DNA from: Caulobacteraceae bacterium
GTDB lineage: Bacteria > Pseudomonadota > Alphaproteobacteria > Caulobacterales > Caulobacteraceae
Length of the DNA stretch: 48,151 nt
NCBI GenBank assembly: GCA_025359665.1
Contig: JANYFU010000405.1
Location: 1-48,151, forward strand
Reading direction: 5' to 3'
Part shown: in pieces, positions 42,783 to 48,151 of the stretch
How the letters are laid out: each line of letters starts with the position of its first letter
How positions within the stretch are numbered: position 1 is the first letter of the stretch
Position numbers and translations under genes: made by a program
Notes under the pieces: model-generated
Seen by the model: only the letters and a program-made list of their open reading frames with translations
Told to the model about the DNA's origin: nothing
The model's database searches: none

Positions 42783-43310
42783 TCATGATGGTCGCTTCGA
42801 TAGGGTTGAAAGCGCCGCGAAGGGGGAGATCGGACCGGTATCCTCGGGCGGCGAGAACACCGCGCCCGGCTTCCGTGGAAATGGGTCGAGGGCTAGAGCC
42901 AGGGCTTCGACGACATAGGCGGCGAGATCTATGACGCCACTGGTCGCTTCGTCCGGAGGATCTTCGCTCTCCAGGTCTACGATCACTTCCGCCGCATCGG
43001 TTGCCGGCGCATTCGGACTACCCAGCGGCACCACCCGAACCTTGATCGGCTCGTTGATCGCGACAACGAACGGCTCAAGCGAAATTCCGCACAGATGGGT
43101 CACCTCCGCCACGACGCAGCCTTCGATAGCGACACCATCGAGCCAGGACCGTAGCGTCAGTTCCCCACGAAGCGCCGCCAGGTCCTCAAGCCCAAGGTCG
43201 CGCGCGATCACCCTAAGTTGGTTTAGGTCCGCGCTAAGCGTAACCTCGCGCTCCGCGTGTTGAACTTCCGGCCAGTCGAGCGGCCGCCCCCAGGGTAACT
43301 CGGTGGCCAT
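42783..43310 (-). CDS. DUF177 (YceD-family) protein
   Basis: This 175-residue soluble protein of the DUF177/YceD family shows ECxxGxxxxxF-like spacing as CGISLEPFVVAINEPI, followed by an acidic stretch and VIDLAAYVVEALALALDPFPRKPG. In many bacteria this family sits with rpmF and is linked to 23S rRNA or ribosome assembly. Here rpmF is absent and plsX-fabH follows 144 bases downstream. The ATG at 43310 shares a base with the TGA of the upstream chaperone gene (TGATG). Its precise role is not established. Confidence 0.88.
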   Translation of the reverse strand: MATELPWGRPLDWPEVQHAEREVTLSADLNQLRVIARDLGLEDLAALRGELTLRSWLDGVAIEGCVVAEVTHLCGISLEPFVVAINEPIKVRVVPLGSPNAPATDAAEVIVDLESEDPPDEATSGVIDLAAYVVEALALALDPFPRKPGAVFSPPEDTGPISPFAALSTLSKRPS

Positions 43311-43834
43311 CAGACGCCCCAAACCGGCCGCCCGGACATCAAGCTCGACGAATCACAACCTCTAAGCCCCTCCCTGCACCCTATTGCATAGGTCGCCAAT
43401 CCGTCCGGAGAGGTCTCGGGCCGCGCTTGAAGGGCCGTGCGAGCGAGCAACTCCTTCAAGTCTGTCTGATCCGGAAGCTGCTCGAAGGCCGCCTGAAACG
43501 CCCTCGCCCGCCCATAAAAAGCCTCGCCAAGTTTTCGCATGCGCTTACCAACCGCGAGATCGCCGACGCCCATTTCCCGCAGCGCCCCGTCCAGGTTACT
43601 GACATAGGCGTCGAACAGGGCCTGTCTGGTTTCGGCGGCGAGGCCGGTTTCCCCTTCAAGCCTTTCGATCAAAAGAATCACATGCATGGTCAGGAGCTCA
43701 AAGCGCCCCTCCACCGAGTCGGGTGTTCCCATCTGGGTGTAGAGCGCCTCTGTGCGAGCCTGATCGGACGCGGCCCGGTAAAGTGAGCTCGCGGCCTGCC
43801 TCGCCGACGATTTGGCCAACAATTGCGTGAACAT
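43310..43834 (-). CDS. ubiquinol-cytochrome c chaperone (UQCC1/CBP3-like)
   Basis: This 174-residue protein of the CBP3/UQCC family helps assemble the cytochrome bc1 complex. Typical elements are an N-terminal SLYRAASDQARTEALYTQMGTPDSVEGRFELLTMH and the middle block GDLAVGKRMRKLGEAFYGRARAF. It is mostly alpha helical with no membrane segment. The ATG at 43834 (MFTQLLAKSSARQ) is chosen over the longer ORF. It is divergent from bamE and overlaps DUF177 by one base. The bc1 genes themselves are elsewhere, as is usual in this order. Confidence 0.9.
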   Translation of the reverse strand: MFTQLLAKSSARQAASSLYRAASDQARTEALYTQMGTPDSVEGRFELLTMHVILLIERLEGETGLAAETRQALFDAYVSNLDGALREMGVGDLAVGKRMRKLGEAFYGRARAFQAAFEQLPDQTDLKELLARTALQARPETSPDGLATYAIGCREGLRGCDSSSLMSGRPVWGV

Positions 43835-43883
43835 GACGGGGCAGCCTCGTTTTCGCCGCGGGACTGGCGTCCGGTGCGGCACA

Positions 43884-43912
43884 TTGAAATAGGCGTGCTT
43901 CCGGCCTAGGTC
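43884..43912 (+). promoter_or_regulatory. possible promoter for bamE
   Basis: TTGAAAT at 43884-43890 is followed 14 bases later by CCTAGGTC at 43905-43912. The second block is similar to the Caulobacter -10 element GCTANAWC. It lies 38 bases before the bamE ATG. The match is partial, so this is a weak call. Confidence 0.35.
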
Positions 43913-43949
43913 AAAGCGACTTAGATTCCAGCAGTGAGTTGATCAGTCC

Positions 43950-44432
43950 ATGATGCGCAAGGCCGCAACCTCTCTCCTCCTCATCACCCTGGTGGCTTCC
44001 AGCGCCTGTACGCCGGTCAGCAGCTTTCAGGGATTTCAGACGGTGGATAAGTCACCCACTGATGTGAAGGTCGGGGAAGACACCCGCTCCACCGTCCAGG
44101 CAAGGCTTGGCTCGCCGACGGCGGTTTCCACATTCGACAAGGATACCTGGTACTACATATCGCAGGTCTCGAGCCGAACGGCGTTCTATCACCCTCGGGT
44201 GAACAAGCGCGACGTTGTGGCCATCGCCTTTCGCAAGTCGGATGATCAGGTAGTGGCCGTCAACACCTTCACCCTTAAGGATGGTCGCGTCATAGCCTAT
44301 AACGATCGCGAGACGCCCACCCGGGGACGCGAGATGACAGTGCTGGAGCAATTGCTCGGCAGTATCAGCGCCGCGGGCGCCCTGCCCCAACAGGAAGTCA
44401 ATCCGAACTCGCACGGGCGCCAAGGTCCGTAG
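43950..44432 (+). CDS. bamE: outer membrane protein assembly factor BamE (SmpA/OmlA lipoprotein)
   Basis: This 160-residue lipoprotein has a signal peptide ending at a lipobox, VASSAC, with the lipidated Cys20. The BamE fold is recognised from VKVGEDTRSTVQARLGSPTAVSTFDKDTWYYISQ and the closing NTFTLKDGRVIAYNDRETPTRGREMTVLEQLLG block. BamE supports the BAM complex that inserts beta-barrel proteins into the outer membrane. It stands alone on the plus strand, divergent from the bc1 chaperone. It is followed by a bidirectional terminator facing hppA. Confidence 0.93.
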   Translation: MMRKAATSLLLITLVASSACTPVSSFQGFQTVDKSPTDVKVGEDTRSTVQARLGSPTAVSTFDKDTWYYISQVSSRTAFYHPRVNKRDVVAIAFRKSDDQVVAVNTFTLKDGRVIAYNDRETPTRGREMTVLEQLLGSISAAGALPQQEVNPNSHGRQGP

Positions 44433-44483
44433 AAAGACGTCGGGTTCCGCACCCAAACGGCAGCAAAAAGCATCACGTGGAAA

Positions 44484-44511
44484 CGCCGCTCAGGGACTAT
44501 CCTGGGCGGCG
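44484..44511. terminator. bidirectional terminator between bamE and hppA
   Basis: CGCCGCTCAGG, loop gactat and CCTGGGCGGCG form an 11-bp stem with one wobble. The stem is flanked by AAA on the left and CTTTCGTTT on the right, so it can act for both converging genes. It is about 50 bases after bamE and about 28 bases from the hppA stop. Confidence 0.75.
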
Positions 44512-44539
44512 CTTTCGTTTCCGAACGACTGAATTCGGT

Positions 44540-46672
44540 CTAGGCGGCGATGTGGATGTGCGACAGGACCGCCAGGAGGAGCAGGGCTACGATATTGGTG
44601 ATCTTGATCATCGGGTTGACTGCGGGACCAGCCGTATCCTTGTAGGGGTCGCCAACCGTATCGCCGGTCACCGCGGCCTTGTGTGCCTCGGACCCTTTGC
44701 CGCCGTAGTGACCTTCCTCGATCAGCTTCTTGGCGTTGTCCCAGGCGCCGCCGCCCGATGTCATGGAAATGGCGACGAACAATCCAGTTACGATGACCCC
44801 CATCAGCATGGCGCCGAGAGCGGAAAACGCGTCTGACTTGCCGGCGATGGCCTGAATCGCGAAGAACAGCAGGATCGGCGAGGCGACTGGCAGCAACGAC
44901 GGGACGATCATTTCCCGGATCGCAGCCTTGGTCAGGATATCCACCGCGCGGCCGTATTCCGGCTTAACCTCGTAGGTCATGATGCCTGGATTTTCGCGGA
45001 ACTGACGGCGAACCTCCTCCACAACGGCCTCGGCCGCCCGGCCCACGGCGGTCATCGACATACCGCCGAACAGAAACGGCAACAGGCCGCCAAACAGCAG
45101 TCCGACGACCACGTAGGGGTTGGACAGATCGAAGGCGACGGCGCCCATTCCGGTGAAGAATGGGAACTTGTCGGCGTTCGCGGAAAAGAACTTCAGGTCC
45201 TGCGTATAGGCCGCGAAGAGAACCAGAGCCCCGAGACCGGCCGAACCGATGGCATAGCCCTTGGTTACCGCCTTGGTGGTGTTGCCCACCGCGTCCAGCG
45301 CGTCGGTGGATATCCGAACCTCGCTCGGCAATCCCGCCATCTCGGCGATCCCGCCGGCGTTGTCGGTAACCGGACCAAAGGCGTCCAGGGCGACGATGAA
45401 ACCCGCCAGGGACAGCATGGTGGTGGTCGCGATGGCGATCCCAAACAGGCCAGCGAACTGGTAGGTGGCGACTATGCCGACGATGATGACCATCGCGGGT
45501 GCCGCCGTGGACTCCAGCGACATGGCGAGGCCTTGGATGACGTTCGTGCCGTGACCGGAAACCGACGCCTTGGCGATGGACTTTACGGGCCGGAAGTTTG
45601 TGCCCGTGTAAAACTCGGTGATCACGACAATCAAGGCCGTCACCGCGAGCCCGACGAGGCCACAAAAGAACAGTTGGTCAACGCTGACCGTTCTGTCGCC
45701 GACATGAACACCGGCCGCCGGCACTAGCGAATTGATCACCCACCATACGGCCGGGATCGACAGGCCGCCGGTGACGATCAGGCCCTGGTAGAGCGCGCCC
45801 ATAATGTTGCCGCTTTTTCCCAGGCGAACGGCGAAGGCGCCGGCGATCGAGGTCAGAATGCAGATTCCGCAAATGGCGAGAGGCAGCAGCATCATGTTGC
45901 CGACTTCAGGCAGCCCCCTGAAGAAGATCGCCGCCAGGACCATGGTCGCCACTGTGGTCACCGCATAGGTCTCGAACAGGTCGGCGGCCATGCCGGCGCA
46001 GTCGCCGACATTGTCGCCGACGTTATCGGCGATCGTCGCGGCGTTACGGGGGTCGTCTTCGGGAATGCCGGCCTCGACCTTACCCACCATGTCGCCGCCG
46101 ACGTCGGCGCCCTTGGTGAAGATACCGCCGCCGAGACGGGCGAAAATGGAGATCAGCGAGGCGCCGAAGCCAAGAGCTACGAGCGAATCAACCACCTCCC
46201 GGCTGGTGTTTTCCAGGCCGAGGACACCGGTGAGCACGGCATAGTAGCCGGCCACGCCAAGCAGGGCGAAACCCGCTACCAGCATTCCAGTCACCGCGCC
46301 CGAGCGGAAGGCCAGCGACAGGCCCTTAGCCAGGCTTTCAGACGCCGCCTGGGCTGTCCGAACATTGGCCCGGACCGATATCAGCATTCCGGCGAAGCCC
46401 GCTAGGCCGGAGAGAACCGCGCCGATCAGAAAGCCGACCGCCTCGGTCCAGCCAATCAGGAAGTAGATCACCACCAGGATGACAGCGCCAACGATGGCGA
46501 TGGTTGTGTATTGGCGGCGCAGATAGGCCTGCGCGCCCTCCTGAATGGCGGCGGCGATTTCCTGCATCTTGGCATTGCCAGGAGAGGCTCGCAGCAGGAC
46601 CGCTGTCTGCACGACACCGTAAAGGACGGCCAATAGCCCGGCGGCTATGACCAGCGTCAGCACCAAACCCAT
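44540..46672 (-). CDS. hppA: membrane-bound proton-translocating pyrophosphatase
   Basis: This 710-residue integral membrane pump with about 16 helices couples pyrophosphate hydrolysis to proton export. The signature catalytic stretch [14 protein letters not shown] and [21 protein letters not shown] is present, and the C-terminal [18 protein letters not shown] completes the active site. The residue pair that separates subtypes reads [10 protein letters not shown]. The lysine in place of alanine is the known mark of the potassium-independent class. The start is ATG at 46672, with GGGGAG upstream. It lies 205 bases after thiL, a gap in which I find no gene. Confidence 0.96.
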   Translation of the reverse strand: MGLVLTLVIAAGLLAVLYGVVQTAVLLRASPGNAKMQEIAAAIQEGAQAYLRRQYTTIAIVGAVILVVIYFLIGWTEAVGFLIGAVLSGLAGFAGMLISVRANVRTAQAASESLAKGLSLAFRSGAVTGMLVAGFALLGVAGYYAVLTGVLGLENTSREVVDSLVALGFGASLISIFARLGGGIFTKGADVGGDMVGKVEAGIPEDDPRNAATIADNVGDNVGDCAGMAADLFETYAVTTVATMVLAAIFFRGLPEVGNMMLLPLAICGICILTSIAGAFAVRLGKSGNIMGALYQGLIVTGGLSIPAVWWVINSLVPAAGVHVGDRTVSVDQLFFCGLVGLAVTALIVVITEFYTGTNFRPVKSIAKASVSGHGTNVIQGLAMSLESTAAPAMVIIVGIVATYQFAGLFGIAIATTTMLSLAGFIVALDAFGPVTDNAGGIAEMAGLPSEVRISTDALDAVGNTTKAVTKGYAIGSAGLGALVLFAAYTQDLKFFSANADKFPFFTGMGAVAFDLSNPYVVVGLLFGGLLPFLFGGMSMTAVGRAAEAVVEEVRRQFRENPGIMTYEVKPEYGRAVDILTKAAIREMIVPSLLPVASPILLFFAIQAIAGKSDAFSALGAMLMGVIVTGLFVAISMTSGGGAWDNAKKLIEEGHYGGKGSEAHKAAVTGDTVGDPYKDTAGPAVNPMIKITNIVALLLLAVLSHIHIAA

Positions 46673-46877
46673 CTACACGACTCCCCTTGTCCCAATTCTT
46701 TGTCGCCGATCCGAAACCGCCACATCGGCGCTCGCGGGGACCACGAATTCCCCTTGGCGGGGAAAGGCGAGCACGGTTCAGGCGCCAACCCTCGGGCGCT
46801 AACTGCCAAAACGAGCCCCTCAAAGCAAGCGGCGACTGGTTATCGTCCGAAGTGCGCTGCCGCGCCGTCGTGCGAAT

Positions 46878-47849
46878 TCAGTGAGACCACCCAGGTTTGG
46901 CCGTCCGCGCCGCTTGGCCGCCAAACCTCAAACGAACGTCGCTCGCGGTGTCAAAAACGCCGACAGTGGCCGCCGGAACGCCCAGCGCCGCCGATCCGCG
47001 TTTGAAATCCATCTCATGCCTGGGATCCACGGCGCAGACGATCGCATAGTCATCCCCACCGGTCGCCAGCGCCACCCGGGCCTCGACCTGATCATCCTGA
47101 CTGGCGCACCAGGCCAGTCCGCCCGGAGAAATCAGCATCAGCGCCAGATCAAGTTCAAGGCCCAAACCGCTGGCGCGCGCAAGGTGACCAGCGTCTGCCA
47201 CCAGGCCATCGGAGACGTCCGCCGCGGCGCGGGCCCACCGCCGAAGCAGCGGGCGAAGCTCGAACAACGGGCGTGGTGTCCTGTAGTGGTTCGCGAGACA
47301 TCCCGACGGATCGTCGATCTCTCCGCGCGCCGCCCGAAGGCCGAGCCAGCCATCGCCGATTACCCCACAGACCACCAGCAGATCACCGGGCCGCGCGCCG
47401 GATCTGAGCAGGGTTTGACCCTTAGGGCACCAACCCATGACCGTCGCGCTGACGGTCATGGGTCCAGGCGTGCCAACCGTATCTCCCCCCAGCAAGGCGA
47501 CACCGAAGGCTTCACCGTCTTCGGCGAGACCCCGAATGAAGGCGTCCCGATAATCCCAGGACCGATCATTGGGCCAGGCGGTCAGGAGAAAGTAGCCGAA
47601 GGGTTCGGCCGTTTTGGCCGCGAGGTCGGACAGGCTTGTTCGAAGCAGGCGCCTGGCAACCACGTCGGGCGCCTCGCCCACCAGGAAGTGCACGCCTTCC
47701 ACGATGGCATCGACCGAGACGACGAGTTCATGGCCCTCTCGTCCCGGAATCACGGCCGCGTCGTCGACAAGTCCAAGCGCGCGCGGATCACCCCGGCTCA
47801 GCGGTCTAAGCCGGTCTATCCAGGCGAACTCATCAGGTGGTTCGGTCAT
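46878..47849 (-). CDS. thiL: thiamine-monophosphate kinase
   Basis: This 323-residue ATP-dependent kinase converts thiamine monophosphate to the active cofactor thiamine diphosphate. It belongs to the PurM-like fold. Motifs are [11 protein letters not shown] (metal/ATP binding), [44 protein letters not shown], and the later [17 protein letters not shown] and TGGDDYAIV. The start ATG at 47849 overlaps the end of nusB by 17 bases. The nusB-thiL order is widespread in bacteria. No thiamine riboswitch is seen. Confidence 0.95.
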   Translation of the reverse strand: MTEPPDEFAWIDRLRPLSRGDPRALGLVDDAAVIPGREGHELVVSVDAIVEGVHFLVGEAPDVVARRLLRTSLSDLAAKTAEPFGYFLLTAWPNDRSWDYRDAFIRGLAEDGEAFGVALLGGDTVGTPGPMTVSATVMGWCPKGQTLLRSGARPGDLLVVCGVIGDGWLGLRAARGEIDDPSGCLANHYRTPRPLFELRPLLRRWARAAADVSDGLVADAGHLARASGLGLELDLALMLISPGGLAWCASQDDQVEARVALATGGDDYAIVCAVDPRHEMDFKRGSAALGVPAATVGVFDTASDVRLRFGGQAARTAKPGWSH

Positions 47850-48151
47850 CGCGGGAGATCGAATCCAGGAGGCCGTTCACGAAACCAGACTCGGTCCCAT
47901 CGAAAAATGATTTGGTTATCTCAAGGTATTCATTGATCACCACCTCGCGTGGAATCTCCGGTCGATAGCGTAGTTCAAACGCCGCGCAACGCAGTATGGC
48001 CCGAACCGTCGCGTCGAGACGCCCCAGCTTCCAGCCGGACGCCAACCGTTGCGAAATCGCGACGTCGATATCCTTCTGGCCCTTGACCACACCACGCGCC
48101 AGATCGCCAAAAAACGGCTCGTCGGCCTGGGCCAGCGCCTCCCCTTCAAGG
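47833..48151 (-). CDS. nusB: transcription antitermination factor NusB (5' end beyond window)
   Basis: The reading frame stays open to the window edge, so the ORF-track start at 48090 is internal and the N-terminal part is missing. The visible C-terminal 105 residues contain [33 protein letters not shown] and [32 protein letters not shown], the classic end of NusB. NusB binds boxA RNA with S10 in rRNA antitermination. The 3' end overlaps thiL. Confidence 0.95.
   Translation of the reverse strand, partial: LEGEALAQADEPFFGDLARGVVKGQKDIDVAISQRLASGWKLGRLDATVRAILRCAAFELRYRPEIPREVVINEYLEITKSFFDGTESGFVNGLLDSISRDDRTT

Noticed and set aside
46673-46877. Possible small gene or RNA between thiL and hppA.
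   Set aside because: Only shadow frames cross it, with no ribosome site leading a credible ORF; a 5-bp hairpin (TCCCC-GCCAA-GGGGA) is too weak to call.

Overview
The window is a gene-dense, high-GC (roughly 63-65% by eye) piece of alphaproteobacterial chromosome, almost certainly from the Caulobacterales (a Caulobacter/Phenylobacterium-like organism). Support comes from the alphaproteobacterial order bamE / UQCC-type chaperone / DUF177 / plsX / fabH / ihfA / merR, the DUF3297-sdhE-mfd unit opposite recG, the aminotransferase-hom-glpX-recJ unit, a double-domain cold-shock protein, an NDUFS4-like complex I subunit, and several small proteins that I recall only from Caulobacterales. I see no prophage, insertion sequence, CRISPR array, plasmid function, toxin-antitoxin pair or classical defence island. 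The content is core chromosome.

Layout. 1-6.1 kb: the tail of a cysteine synthase, an N,N-dimethylformamidase-like protein, a DUF4239 membrane protein, a secreted EF-hand protein, and an overlapping GT2-GtrA / ArnT-like glycosyltransferase pair. 6.1-10.3 kb: a TusA-like protein, alpha-methylacyl-CoA racemase, a broken CcdC-like membrane gene and a secreted S9 peptidase. 10.3-16.7 kb: DNA repair helicases Mfd and RecG, with SdhE and DUF3297. 16.7-19.8 kb: LPS core genes kdsA-hldD and a DUF3089 protein lacking the expected nucleophile. 19.85-25.6 kb: a tightly packed run of photolyase, CFA-type methyltransferase, cysteine synthase, mercaptopyruvate sulfurtransferase and cystathionine lyase. 25.6-28 kb: tRNA-Arg, an NDUFS4-like gene, tRNA-Pro, a thioesterase, DUF192, a cold-shock protein and tRNA-Glu. 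28-33.8 kb: recJ, glpX, hom, an aminotransferase and a small secreted protein, all on the minus strand. 33.9-38.4 kb: phaC, msrB, argC, rpsI and rplM. 38.5-43.9 kb: heme A synthase, tRNA-Pro, merR, ihfA, fabH, plsX, DUF177 and a cytochrome bc1 chaperone. 43.9-48.15 kb: bamE, hppA, thiL and partial nusB.

The most interesting stretch is 19.75-25.6 kb. The photolyase and CFA-type genes overlap by ATGA and are preceded by TGATCC-N18-TAGAAG. This resembles the promoter I remember for the sigma-E/ChrR (ECF11) singlet-oxygen regulon, which in related bacteria contains exactly a photolyase and a CFA synthase. Here the run continues on the same strand into cysK-sseA-metC, counterparts of the enzyme types that make H2S and persulfide in other bacteria. 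A light-stress operon extended by a sulfide-generating cassette is a testable hypothesis that I have not seen described.

No stretch longer than 300 bases lacks a gene. The longest gaps are 6389-6560 (two hairpins), 27743-27915 (upstream of cspD, nothing clear) and 46673-46877 (upstream of hppA, nothing clear).
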